Shown: one piece after another, positions 44,236 through 57,077 of the stretch
Layout: the number at the start of each line of letters is the position of its first letter
How positions within the stretch are numbered: position 1 is the first letter of the stretch
Assembly: GCF_000224145.3 (NCBI RefSeq)
Contig: NW_004190381.2
Span: 62,001-126,000, forward strand
From: Ciona intestinalis
Taxonomy: Eukaryota; Chordata; Ascidiacea; Phlebobranchia; Cionidae
DNA: 64,000 nucleotides
Direction of reading: 5' to 3'
Position numbers and translations under genes: made by a program
The notes under the pieces: model-generated
Database searches by the model: none
What the model was told of the DNA's origin: nothing
What the model saw: the letters and a program-made list of their open reading frames with translations, nothing else

Positions 44236-47200
44236 TTAGCAACCAATATGGCTGATCATTGTTCTTACCCTTATAGCGATAAAAATAGCCATGAAGAACA
44301 CAACCGCCCCGACTGTGGCGAAGAGAACAAGCATTGTTGAAGTACTTGGTGCTTTGGTTTGTGAATTAGTCCCAATGGCTGCATTAAACTGGCCTGTCGG
44401 TGCTGGCGGTAATTCTTCTACAAAGAGAGGAAATTGTTGGCCAAGAGATGTGGCCGTAATTAAAATACGCTTTAGACCTAATTTGAAGATGCTTTGGTAC
44501 ATATCGTCTAGGGCATTAGACCAACTCGCAATTAAATCCCAGGACTAATGGCGTGCCCCGCTGTTAGATCGCATATACAGAATAATGTAGAAGAACACCT
44601 CTTTAATTTAAATAAGGTCACCTTTAAGGCCGTTATATAAAATACGAAACTAGTGTTTTGCTAAGTTAAATTAACATAAAGTGCGTAGGTCATCATGTGT
44701 ATCACGTAAACATATCTATAAACCAACAAACTTATAAATAAATTATTCTATAATAACCAGCGCATTTGTTTCCGTTGAACTCGAGAGAGGCTGTGCAAGT
44801 ACAAGTAAAACTCCCTATGAGGTTTTTGCATCCTGTTACATATTTTCCTTGACAGTTATGGATTCCAAGCTCACATTCGTTGATGTCTAAATAGAAAGTT
44901 GTAAGTTATGATCAGAGATATAATTAAAGTATTAGTTATAAAATCCACAATAAAACAACTAATTAATATGTGGTAAAACCAGAGGCGGTTTCATCCAATT
45001 TACCAAAAAAATACGCCAACATTTGATAAAATATTATGAAGCCATGTATTGTATTGTTTTATCAATAACGTGTTATAATGACCGTCGTTTTGCTAATTTT
45101 TCTTCGTTGCTTTAAATAATTTTCGTTATGGTTTTAAAACGATGTATAGCCTACGATTTTTAAAGTATCTATGTTCGTAATGAAACGTCATGGACCTGAA
45201 CATTGGCTTCGGTCCCAAGAGTATCCTTGTTTACAAGCGCAAGAGTAACTTCCTGGTAGGTTGGTGCATTCGGATCCTACGGCAGGGCAGCTGTTGCTGG
45301 GGTCTTCGCATTCGTTTATATCTGCAAATAGGATTTATAGTTTAGTTTTTACAACAAATCCACTGTTTCGTAGTAAATTTGGCAATGACAAGAAATCCAC
45401 CTAGTTTTTGGCAACTTTACCATCAACCTAATTCAAAAATGAGTCTTTTGATAATTTTGCTTTAGATTTCTATGTTTGTCAAATATTTCGCTACAGCAAA
45501 GTGAATTTTCGGCGGCAATTTAACTAAGTTCTAGAACACAACGTATTTAAAGAATAAATAGGAAATATTTTTGTATTTCAGGAATTAATTGTTTATACAC
45601 GAGGCTTAACATTGGTGAGGCGGTAGAATCAGTATTAGCATTATATCAGTTATAGTGTAATTTTGTGCGATAAATGGGGTCCTATTTGAGGTGGATGGAA
45701 CATTACCTTGAAGTGGATCACAAACTACAACGTACAAGTAACTGAAGTAAGTACAGATTTTTTGTGAGATGTGTTTAATGTTTATTTAGTAATGGCGCTA
45801 AATATTCTGAGTATAGTTTATCCTTTGTAATTCATTTTTTGTACATTATCAAAACTTAGTAGTGTACATTTATGATTTGTAATTGTATTATTTTATGTAT
45901 TTTGTGAAGATTTATATAATTATTACATGCATTTTGACTAAACACATATTTGTGTAACTTTACATACAAACCTGTACAGTCAAAGCCATCTCCAGTGTAG
46001 CCTTTTTCACAAATACAATTGTAGAAACCTTCAGTATCTCTACAAGTTGCGTCTCTATGGCAGTCAGTTGTGTTCTCTAAACATTCATCTATATCTAAAC
46101 ATCATAAATTAGTTATGCATGTAAAGGTTCAGTATAAATATGAGATGTAACCGTCTATATCGGACATTCTCTACATGTTAGACTCTTTAGATTTTATTTG
46201 TTACAAAGTTCTGTGTGTTAGATTTTAGTGTATTTGTTACAAGATGGGTGCGGTTTTACAGTTATATGTTTTTGTTACACCATGGGTCTATATAGCTTGC
46301 AATTTGTTAAGCCTTAGACCAAAAGTTCTAAAATGGTTGGAATGGTTGCAGTTTCATCTATATGTTTGTTAGGCCTATAGCTTAGTTTCAATACCCTTGT
46401 AGTGTACATTACTTTATTTTAAACTTACTTTGGCAGTATGTACCATTTCCCTTGTAACCACCATTACACTCACAAACATATTCCCCATCTAAGTTATAGC
46501 AGGTTGCTTTGGAATGGCAACCATGGTTTGGTAGCAAGCATTCATTGATGTCTGTTATAAAAGCATTAAATTATGACATTATGCCAATCAAACCAAAGTA
46601 GAATATTTTTAAGTAAAAATAAATTAGTTATTGGCTTATAGCCACACAATTTTTGCATAAACCTGTTGTATTTTATGAATTATGCATAAACAGCTTTAAA
46701 TCAGCAGTTTAAATTTTATTGTATTTTCATATATGATATGAAACTGATTTTTTTTTATAAATAGTGAATGAATGATGATACATAGTGAATGAGCTTTATC
46801 CGTAAGGGGACAATGACAGTCATTATAACACAAGTGTCTGTTTCATATGACTCAAACCTGCTATAGAAATTGTGTGTAAATGATGTTTGGTAGCAAGCAT
46901 TCATTGATGTCTGTTGTAAATAAATAAAAAATGAATTAAAGTAGTTATGTTTATGTATCAGTATAGAAGCAGAATATAAACTGTTTGCATGTGTAGTGTA
47001 GGTGTAGCATATATGTGCATTAACTATAAACCTAATTTTTGTCCCACCCTGACTGTAACAATTAATTTAATGTTACTTTTTTACTTGTTAATAACCTAAC
47101 ATACAAACTGATTATGGAAAAACCTTACCCTGACATGTTCCATTTGATGATTTAGTGTATCCAGTATCACACAGGCATGCATAGCTTCCAATTGTGTTTT

Positions 47201-50200
47201 TACAATAGGAATTGTTTCGGCATTGGTTTCCCAATGCACATTCATCAATATCTGAAATGTATGTCACTATGTCAGACATTACTAACACAAAACTTATTTT
47301 CACTAACAATGGTGCTGACATTATTGTGGTCTAGTCTGTGTATTAATTATAGCACCTGGTTTAATTCTTACCAAGAGAATATGTGATTTTCTTTAGTCAC
47401 AAAATATGGAATTGGTTTTGTGATTTATTGATAGCTCTGTTTTTAACAACAAATTTAAATGTGTATCCTAAAAGCCTGAAAGTTTACCAAGCATAGTTGT
47501 ACCTGTACAATCTGTTTCACCATTTCTTTCATACCCTGTTTCGCATAAACAACTGTAACTTCCAACACTGTTAACGCAATACTCGTTGAAGCGGCAAACT
47601 GAGACATTTTGTGCTCCTTGTAAACATTCGTCAATATCTGTAGATATATTAAACAAGAACCATGTAGTCATCTTAATATGGACTTAATTCATTGTTTTAT
47701 GTTAGTTGCGTACATAATATACTTGAATATTTTATTTGTGAGTTAAGTGAGTTAAAAAAGTGATGTAAAAAAATAGGTTTGTTTCTGTAGTATGTTTTTA
47801 TTCAACATGTTTACAGTTACGGCTTACCATTACATTGTCCCAGCATGTCTGCTTTAAACCCAGAATCACAGTCACAATGATATGAACCATGTGTATTGAT
47901 GCAGCTGGAGTGGTTAGGACATAATGGGGCTGATCCTTCAGTTTCAATGCACTCGTTTATATCTGAAATAGGAGCGCAAATACTTTTTAACTAGTTGGTG
48001 GTTTAGGTATATGCGTATATCCTAGTCCTTATGGCGTATATGACTAATGGGTCGTGGTTTATTGTGCTGAGTAGCAATGTTATATTTTATTACCGCTACA
48101 ATGTCTCCCATTTCCTGTAAACCCATCATTGCAATCACATCGATATCTTCCATCAGTGTTTGTGCAAGTAGCTTTACTGTGGCATGGTGAGGGACTTGCT
48201 TCACATTCATTTATATCTGTGAACATTGTAAGAACAACAATGTTTAAAATTGGTAGGTTGCGTAATTTAAAGGACGATCTGTATATTGCGGGGCTTGCTT
48301 TGAATTCATTTTTGATTACAAGATTTCCACTGACATTAACTTTTGTTAAGCCACGCTGTACAGTTAATTTAGGTTTATTTTTTATACCAGTACAAATTAT
48401 GAATAATATTATACCGGTACAAACAGTTCCATTGCCAGAGTAACCATCAATGCAAATACAAGTAAAACTTCCAGGTCTGTCAACACAATCAGCATTTTGG
48501 TCACAGTCATTCATATCAAAATCACACTCGTTTAAATCTGTAAGAATTATCATTTGTTAAATGTAAAAAAATGTTACAAATTCTGCAACATACTTTGGCA
48601 TAAGGTGCCATTTCCTGTATACCCTGCATTACAAATGCAAGTGTATGAACCTTCAGTGTTTTGGCAAGTAGCTGATATATCACAGTCATCCTGTGCTTCA
48701 GAACATTCATCAGTATCTGGAATTAATGTAAGATTATTAGCATGATTGCATAAACACTGAAAATCAATAGGAAGGTACATCGCAATAACAATAGTCGACT
48801 TCACAATATGGTAATGATTATTTGGTATTTTCATTTACAATAATGATTTCATAAGAAAAGTTGATTCATTACCATTGCATGATTGACCATCACCAGTATA
48901 TCCATCATCACATGCACATGTGTAACTTCCTTGGTTGTCTGTACATGTCGCTCTTGTATGGCATGTTGTACTTGCATTGCATTCATTGATATCTATGTTG
49001 GATATGTCAAATATTACATTACTTTATACAGTATTTAAACATGTCTTATTTATGACGTAATAAACTGAATTTAAACCTAGAAAATCTTGGTTCTTATCAC
49101 TTACTTAAACATGTTATTCCATCTCCAGTGTAACCTTCTTTACAAATGCAATGAAATCCCCCAAATGTGTTGATACAGTCAGCATGTACATCACAGTTAT
49201 GTAGATTGGCTTGGCATTCTTTAACATCTGTTTTTTAAGATTAATAAATGGCAGCTCGTATGGTTAAATTGGGGTTTAGTTTAAATACTCTGCATATTAT
49301 TCGATAAAAAACCTCTTACCTGTTTCACAACATGCGCCTGCCCACCCTGCCTTACAGAAGCATTCAGTTGCTGTTACATTTCCACCGTTTAAACATTCCC
49401 TGTTGCAAGTTGAGGTTTGAATCAAGTCATTGCTACATGTTTGCCCACCACACTGGGATTCCCTTGTTATGTTTCTTGTCCTAGTTTTGTAGCCATGAGG
49501 TCCACATGTAGCTGAACAACTTCCCCATACAGACCACTCACTCATGACACAATCAACTGTAATGGTTTCATATTTAGTGTGTGCTGAACTTATATTAAAT
49601 TAAAGTAATACCTGGACAACAGTTCAGACTACATTCTCTAGTTTCATTGGTGGCTCCTGTACATGGCAGTCCTTGACAAAATGCCTGAGTTGCCACTTCA
49701 CGTTTACGACTCTGTGTACCTCCACCACAAGTTGTGGAACACCTATAAACATATTTGTGTTTCTCTAATCTCTGATAGGTTCACTTGTTTCTACAGTTAT
49801 CAACAGTTATTAACCACCTCTCCCAGCCTGTCCATTCAGTCCATTCACAATCAAGTGGACAGCAAACATCATTACAAAGTTGGACTTGAGTTGCATTTCC
49901 AGCACATGTCGCACCGCCACAACTTTCTTCCACCAGCACATGTCTTCTTCTATCTTGGGAACCTTGGTAAAATTATTGCGTTGGTTTTGCCACAAGTTTG
50001 GTAGTATTAATAATTAGTATAAATATCTTACCTGCACCGCATGATTTTGAACATTTGCCCCACGAAGCCCAACCTTCCCATTCACATGCTACAGGACAGC
50101 AAATATCATTGCATAATCTGTGTAACAATTACAAGATAAATCTATATTAAAATTCACAGCCTATTTTCTTACCTGCTTTCTGATGTGAATCCACTGCAAC

Positions 50201-51490
50201 CAATACCTCCATGCATTGCCTCAACTGCTACTTGTCGTTTACGTTCCTGCATTCCCCCTCCACATGTGACATTGCATTCATTCCATTGTGCCCAGCTTTC
50301 CCATGCACAATGTATGGGACAAGGTAACGAGTTGCACACTCTAGTATCTCTTGGGTCCCCAGCACAAGAGTTACCGCCACATAAAGCAGAAACGGCAACG
50401 CTACGAGATCTAGTTTGATTCCCACCTCCACAAGAAACAGAACAAGAATCAAATTCGGTCCAAGAAGACCACTGACAATTCACAGGGCAGCATTGAGTGT
50501 TGCATACTCTAGTTTCTGTTGGGTCCCCAGCACAAGAATTTCCTCCACAGAAAGCGGAAATAGCAACGCTACGAGATCTAGTTTGATTCCCACCTCCACA
50601 AGACATAGAACAAGAGTTGAAGGGACTCCAAGACGACCACTGACAGTTCACAGGACAACAGTGGGTGTTGCATACTCTAGTATCTGTTGGATCCCCAACA
50701 CAAGAATTGCCTCCACAGAAAGCAGAAATTGCGAAGCTACGAGATCTAGTTTGATTTCCACCACCACAAGACACAGAGCAAGAATCAAATGCGGTCCAAG
50801 AAGACCACTGACAGTTTACAGGGCAACAGTGGGTGTTGCATACTTTAGTATCTGTTGGGTCTCCAGCACAAGAGTTACCACCACAGAAAGCAGAAATGGC
50901 AACAGTACGAGATCTGGATTGGTTGCCACCCCCACAAGACACAGAGCAAGAATTAAATTCGGTCCAAGAAGTCCATTGGCAGTGCCTTGGACAGCATTGA
51001 GTGTTGCACGTTTGAGATTGAGTGCTTGAACCAGAACAGCCAGAACCGCCACAACTCGATTGAATGGCAACACTACGAGACCTAGTTTGAGTTCCACCGC
51101 CGCAATTTCGTGAGCAAGACCCGTATCTCCCCCAGCTGCCCCACGAGCAATGGACAGGACAGCATTGAGTGTTGCACGTTTGAGATTGAGTGCTTAAACC
51201 AGAACAACCAGACCCACCACAACTGGAACGGACGGCAACACTACGAGACCTAGTTTGAGTTCCACCGCCGCAATTTCGTGAACAAGACCCGTATCTACCC
51301 CAACTGCCCCACGAGCAATGAACAGGGCAACAGCCAGTGTTGCATGACCTGGATTGACTACTTGGGCCAGCACAGGAAGAACCTCCACAGCTTGCGTGTC
51401 TACTGTACCCTCTTGATCTTGTTTGCGTACCACCGCCACAGTTACGAGAGCATCTCGCCCATCCAGACCACGACCCCCAGCGACAACTCA
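44236..51490 (-). CDS. TSP1/EGF-repeat receptor-like membrane protein, copy B (body)
   Basis: Inverted paralogue of copy A. Exons in gene order: 51490-50173 (eight TSP1), 50117-50032, 49962-49818, 49742-49612, 49556-49320, 49227-49105, 48992-48873, 48716-48594, 48537-48415, 48216-48094, 47962-47828, 47637-47503, 47251-47129, 46551-46429, 46094-45972, 45321-45196, 44886-44758, and membrane exon 44417-44269 (read-through stop near 44236). After the TSP1 array, every exon has the same length as its copy A counterpart except EGF 11 (126 against 123) and the membrane exon. Phases join throughout, and any of the three upstream signal-peptide/TSP1 cassettes fits. EGF 7 and the membrane exon ([20 protein letters not shown]) are clearly diverged, while the rest is near identical. 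The AGG|GTAAGA after the membrane segment is conserved, so a further tail exon is likely. Role as for copy A. Confidence 0.82.
46795..46860 (-). repeat. GTAAC repeat remnant inside a copy B intron
   Basis: CTTTATCCGTAAGGGGACAATG to GTGTCTGTTTCATATGACTC. Part of an insert of about 330 bases between two copies of the start of EGF exon 9. Confidence 0.6.
46882..46935 (-). pseudogene. Duplicated first ~30 bases of EGF exon 9 with its acceptor
   Basis: On the minus strand ATTTATTTACAACAG is followed by ACATCAATGAATGCTTGC, which repeats the beginning of the exon at 46551-46429. The fragment carries the ancestral acceptor seen in copy A at 39170. The functional exon has a slightly different one (TTTATAACAG). 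Confidence 0.75.
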
Positions 51491-51574
51491 CTGTAAGAAC
51501 GAAACATAAAATATTATCGATAGTTTTAGGCAAACGGTCTGACCTTCTTTGCGAATTTTTAGCTCTGAAATAAT

Positions 51575-51624
51575 NNNNNNNNNNNNNNNNNNNNNNNNNN
51601 NNNNNNNNNNNNNNNNNNNNNNNN
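51575..51624. other. Assembly gap (50 N)
   Basis: A run of exactly 50 N in the intron upstream of the copy B TSP1 array. A single N also occurs at 38730. Confidence 0.99.
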
Positions 51625-52462
51625 GTGGACAGCAAACATCATTACAAAGTTGGACTTGAGTTGCATTTCCAGCACATGTTTCACCACCACAACTTTCTTC
51701 CACCAGCACATTTCTTCTTCTATCTTGGGAACCTTGGTAAAATTAGTGCGTTGGTTTTGCAACAGGTTTGGTAGTATTAATATTTAATATGAATATCTTA
51801 CCTGCACCGCATGATTTTGAACATTCGGCCCATGAAGCCCAACCTTCCCATTCACATGCTACAGGACAGCAAATCTCATTGCATGATCTGTGTAACAGTT
51901 ACAGGATAAATGTATATTAAAATTCACAGCCTATTTTCTTACCTGCTTTCTGATGTGAATCCACTGCAACCAATACCTCCATGCATTGCTTCAACTGCTA
52001 CTTGTCGTTTACGTTCTTGCATTCCCCCTCCACATGTGACATTGCATTCATTCCATTGTGCCCAGCTTTCCCATGCACAATGTATGGGACAAGGTAACGA
52101 GTTGCACACTCTAGTATCTCTTGGGTCCCCAGCACAAGAATTGCCACCACAGAAAGCAAAAATAGCAACGCTACGAGATCTAGTTTGATTACCACCCCCA
52201 CAAGACACAGAACAAGAATCAAATTCGGTCCAAGAAGACCACTGACAATTCACAGGGCAGCATTGAGTGTTGCATACTCTAGTATCTGTTGGGTCTCCAG
52301 CACAAGAGTTTCCTCCACAGAAAGCAGAAATTGCAACGCTACGAGATCTAGTTTGATTCCCACCACCACAAGAAACAGAACAAGAATCATATTCATTCCA
52401 AGAAGACCATTGACAGTTTACAGGGCAACAGTGGGTGTTGCAAACTCTTGTATCTGTTGGAT
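51625..52462 (-). CDS. Island between gaps: partial third copy of TSP1 exons
   Basis: In gene order it contains the end of a TSP1 array (from the gap at 52462 to 51943; just over three repeats), an 86-nt exon at 51887-51802 and the start of a 145-nt exon from 51732 into the gap. Each matches 50830-49855 of copy B at very high identity, including introns. It is either a true tandem duplication inside gene B, which would add TSP1 repeats in phase, or an alternative haplotype contig scaffolded in place. Confidence 0.7.
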
Positions 52463-52512
52463 NNNNNNNNNNNNNNNNNNNNNNNNNNNNNNNNNNNNNN
52501 NNNNNNNNNNNN
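52463..52512. other. Assembly gap (50 N)
   Basis: Exactly 50 N, cutting a TSP1 repeat in the 51625-52462 island. Confidence 0.99.
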
Positions 52513-53099
52513 AATGATGTAATAACGTTTGCCTTTTTTCTAAGGGATGTAATAATGTTTTCAAGAATTAGGTTTTTTAAGTCACTCATGTTTAATTTCG
52601 TTCATGTGGTCTTGTATGCTTAACAAGGTTTGTGGAACGCTGCCTCCTGCGCTTTAGTATATTACTCTCGCTTTTCCGTTTATTTGGAAAGTTTAAAGTT
52701 TGTTGATGAATTGTATTGTATTTGATTCACCATATTAAGTATTGTTGTGATTATCGAATGGTTACGCTTCAGCAAGAAAGTGACACTTACTGAGCTTTAC
52801 TTCCCGTAATAAAAATGATCTGAATCATTCATTAGCATTAAACAAGGAAGTAACAGGCTAACGAAATGTTACGTCAAGCTTTCGAGCACGATGTTGTGGG
52901 CGGTGGCTGTGTTATACAACTTGTATCCTCAACATAGAATTCATTTCCTGTCAAAACGCAAGCCGGTACGTTTTTGTTTTAATGACATAACTTTTCCTTA
53001 TCCTGAGCGTGTGTTATTATTGTGTTTTCTGTTTTGTTTAGATTTTCATTCAATTTTCATTTGTTGCAAAAAGGTAATTTTAACGGAAATCATGGACAC

Positions 53100-55255
53100 C
53101 TGCACAGCATTGTGTATTACAGGCCCTTGATCCCGATGGCTTGTCACAGGTGCCACATGCACCCTTGTTTCTCGTTACAACAGGCCACTGTGTGCCACTT
53201 CCGCAAGTAGTAGAACAATTTCCCCAGTGCCATACACATGAGCTTGCATCGCACCCTCCATAAGACCACTCATAAAGGAATGGCGGTATCCTGTTTATAT
53301 GGTGATTTAATAAACATTTTAACAATTCGATGTCTATAGCTGTGCAAAGGGGTATACCAATGAAAAATTCAAATTTGTATGTAGATGCTTAAATGTGATC
53401 TAACGGTACCATCAAAGTTTTAAATCAAAACACATGCGGAAAAAATCGTGGAAAACCAAACCGCTGGAGAAAAAACAATCGGTCGTGCAACAATGTAAGG
53501 ATTTCCCATAAGACAAAATGTAACTCGACCTCGGCGCACTAGTTTTTTAACTACTAAAAGAAATTGAATTTGGTACAATGATTGCTCTTTATGATTATAT
53601 ATATATAATATATATATAGTACAATGGTAAAGATGGGACACTTAAGCACATATTGCCAAATATTTTCAAAATCAAAATATCATTCCTTTATTGATTGACA
53701 CCAATTTAATAAAATATAATAAAACACACGAGGAGTCATTTTGCGATCCGCACAACAGGTGAAATTTTACAAATTCGAAAACACACAGGATAAGATGGGA
53801 CAGTTTAGAATATTTGTTAATTTTGATTAATAAGTGTATTTATAATAGGAATATACGTAAATAACACGAAATAATACTGTACGCTTTAAAAATTAAGTCT
53901 AAACATTCTTTTTCTTGCCCTACTGCTATAGTTTTTAACATTTTACCTATACATTATATTATTGCATAACAATTGGTATTGTTTGAACGACAATGGGTAA
54001 TGTTCGAACATCAATGGATAAATATTGTATCCTACAAATGTATATGAACTTGTAATAACAGAAAATTGATTTTAACTATTTTTAAAGTTTTTATTTTTGC
54101 TACAAATTGGGTATTACTACTCTGTTTTTGGCACAAGCCACTTCTCATAAACTATCACCAAGTGCAAATGACCAAGTTTCGAATCTATTTTCAAAATTAT
54201 CTTTTGTTATATGAGTATGTTATAGTTGAATAACCCCTGGGGTATAAATTACTAAATTAATTAAAAGCAAATCTTTGAAAACATACAAAACTACAATGTG
54301 GGGGAAGATGGGACTCTAAATTGAAATATATTTACATTAGCAGTATTCTGCAACTTGTAGTTAATCTACCGAGTTTAACAGGCTGTGCTAGTTTTTTTGC
54401 CATGTAAACTTCCTATAAATAACGTTAAACCGATATTTTTTTGTTGTTTTTATTCCAAATTAAAGTCATTTTGACCCCTGCCTATTTTCTTCATGCTTAT
54501 ATCTCAGTGTTTTTTTACAAAACTAAAACTAGTTTTATGGGACAAAATCAAACTGTACGAAATATTCAAGGTTGTTTTATGAAGCTATGAAACTAGTTTA
54601 ATCGTTCGCACACGCAAACTAAAAAAATTCTTCGGCTTTACTATGATTTAGCGAGTGTTAAAAAATATCACCTTACTATTTCGCATTTTCACAATATTTA
54701 AAAACAGTAATCAGATTTGACGGGTGTTTTATAAAGTCGTGATAATACTGTCGAATAATTCTGTAACCTTATTTTCCTGATTATCATTAAATGAGGGTCC
54801 GTAAAAAGAAAATTAAAAAAAAGTCTCGTCTGGCAAAGTGTCCCATCTTCCCCCACCCTACTATATACCTCTCTGGTACCTGCTAAATATTTTTCTTTTA
54901 AAAAAAATCGATTGGTCGTTTTAAAAAATAAGTTTAAAAATGCGCGAAAAAATATAAAAAAGTCTAAATTTTATTTTTTATAAATAAGAAATTGGTGCAC
55001 AGTCCATAATAACTGCGTTTCTTAGAAAAAAAACAGTGAGGCTTAGCAATTTTCTATAGACTTCACTTAATCGTTCAAATACGACCAAATCTTTAAGTAA
55101 AGACGTTGAGTTGGCAATAACGTAGCCTTAATGTAATGCTCAGCGGTTACATGTTTCGCAAAGCATTTCACTTACCACATATCCAACCAGCCGCCGGAGA
55201 CGCCCCCCGTAATACACATGCTCAGAATTAATAGCAGCAAGGTAAAGCCCTGCAT
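53100..55255 (-). CDS. N-terminal cassette a: signal peptide + TSP1
   Basis: Exon 55255-55176 encodes a signal peptide (MQGFTLLLLILSMCITGG) and ends in phase 2. Exon 53290-53100 continues in phase with one TSP1 (VWHWGNCSTTCGSGTQWPVV .. NTQCCA) and ends in phase 1, which fits the copy B TSP1 array. Its donor (GTGTCC) is weak. The 1.9-kb intron holds a long inverted-repeat element. It may be an alternative first part of gene B, the N-terminus of a partly lost gene, or its own short secreted protein. Confidence 0.65.
53616..54866. mobile_element. Long (~1.25-kb) relative of the MITE
   Basis: Left end TATAGTACAATGGTAAAGATG and right end CCATCTTCCCCCACCCTACT match the MITE termini, but the interior is unrelated and AT-rich, with internal GATGGGAC motifs (about 53788, 54300). 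No transposase ORF is visible. It lies in the intron of cassette a. Confidence 0.6.
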
Positions 55256-55399
55256 GTCTAACGCGTGATATTAACCAGTGTTTGATGCAGGTTCTATACA
55301 ATCCTATTTGAGTATAACTTAACGGCAGAAGTGTATAGCGTTAATATATAAAACTAAACGGTTAAATTTTGGCTTGCAATGTTTTTGTCGTCCCATGCA

Positions 55400-55426
55400 G
55401 AACATTTATAGCAAATACCCGGAAAT
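55400..55426 (-). promoter_or_regulatory. Core promoter of cassette a
   Basis: On the minus strand ATTTCCGGGT (55426-55417) is followed by TATAAAT, about 160 bases before the cassette ATG at 55255. A degenerate third copy of the module (ATTTCCGGGT then TTTAAAT) lies at 56070-56045. Confidence 0.6.
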
Positions 55427-56404
55427 ATATCGCTTGACTCTGGCTAGGGGTCACGATTCTACAAGGAAGTAGTTATTTGAACTTCTGTGCACTTCACGTT
55501 TGTGTTTTTCTCCATAGGAGTTGTTTAGAAAATCGTGACTGCTTTCTTTGGTTTTAATATTTCTGTATTTTGCAGCAATCAAACACATGCGGCAAAACAA
55601 GGAAGTGTTTTTAAAGTCTTTGTTTTAAATTTCAGATGTAAACACGTCCATGCTAAAGCTAGCACACTTGGCCACCGTGCGACGTAATTACAGACTCGGT
55701 TTATAGCTAATCCGAGTTGTGGCGTAATAATTTGAATATCTTTAAATGCATTATACATTTACACGCTCAAGTTCAGAATTCTGTAATGTTTCACCCTCTA
55801 TACTCAAAACTCATCTAGTTATATGTCATTTATTCAGTGTTGATTTATTTAAAGCGGAAATTTATTCGTTTGGATATAACTGCAGGCATGACCTACTTAA
55901 TACGTTCCGAGTACGCCAGAAAAAAGTAAGACACTCAATATATACTAAAAAGGCCATAGTGCGAGTTAATACAAACGTATTGTAATTTGTAATGAGTTTT
56001 TTTTTCCATTTAATAGTGTTGTATCAGTATATAATACAGTATTGTATATTTAAATTGAATACCCGGAAATTGCATTGGAGACGTGAATGCGCCTGTGTTG
56101 TCTTTACGTGCTTTCTGTATGTATATCTACAAGAAAGTCTATACGCTCAAATTAACGCCCTGTTTTCAACCGTTGTTCCAGCGAGTTTGAGGGGAATTCA
56201 GAGGTGTAAGATACACAAACCGTTGGGTTACAGCTTTAAATGTAGCTGCGTAAATTTAAACATGAAGTCTTTTGAAAATCGTTACACTTTCTTTTTTGGC
56301 CTAAGTGTGAGCTACAAGTTTGATATTTTGTTTAAATTCTATTACTTTGTTTTAAGGTTGGTCGGTTGTGGCATATAGATATATATTTTAAAAAGAGTGA
56401 AAAC

Positions 56405-56902
56405 CTGCACAGCATTGTGTATTACATGCCCTTGATCCCGATGGCTTGTCACAGGTGCCACATGCACCCTTGTTTCTCGTTACAACAGGGGACTGTGTTC
56501 CACCTCCGCAGTTTCTGGAACACGCTCCCCAATGCCATACACAGGCTGTTCTATCGCATGGTATCGCCCCTCCGCCAATTCGGCGTATTCTGTGTGCTGG
56601 ATACCATCGCCTGTTTTCGTTTCATAGTAATCTTATGTAATCAATCAACCGCAATTCAGCATAGAAAGTTGTGAACTTACGCGGGTGCATGCCCAGACAA
56701 TCGTAGCGTTGTCCGCAGCATTATCCGACGCGTTGTTCGCCGCCTCGTCCTTATGTACAATAATCAATGATTACTATTATTAAAACACTTGCAACAACCA
56801 CGCGGGACATTTCACTCACCGAAAGCTCCAGGTTAGAGTCGCGCACCCCGTGATGCATATGATAAGAAATATTCGAAAAAACTGTGATTTAAAAACCTGC
56901 AT
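56405..56902 (-). CDS. N-terminal cassette b: signal peptide + TSP1
   Basis: Exon 56902-56820 (MQVFKSQFFRIFLIICITG, phase-2 end) and exon 56589-56405 ([20 protein letters not shown] type TSP1, phase-1 end). The TSP1 part is almost identical to that of copy A at 32800-32950, while the signal peptide is not. The donor (GTTTTC) is weak, so splicing onward to gene B is uncertain. Confidence 0.62.
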
Positions 56903-57077
56903 TTCTAATTTAATGTGTTATACAAAACTATTTAATTTTATTTCTGCCAGTAAATATCAAAATAAAATACATTTTATCCATATTTAACCAATGCCACAGA
57001 GGCGTAACGTTTACATATAAAGCGAAGTAGTTTGTAGTCGGCTGGCAAGTGGGCAATGTTATTTAAAGTCATATTAG

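Noticed and set aside
50415-51029. 204-codon plus-strand frame opposite the copy B TSP1 array
   Set aside because: Thr/Arg-rich product is the antisense of tandem TSP1 repeats, with no independent signals.
56366-56674. Plus-strand 102-codon frame at cassette b
   Set aside because: Antisense of the cassette b TSP1 exon. The minus-strand frame has the conserved Cys/Trp pattern and splice phases.
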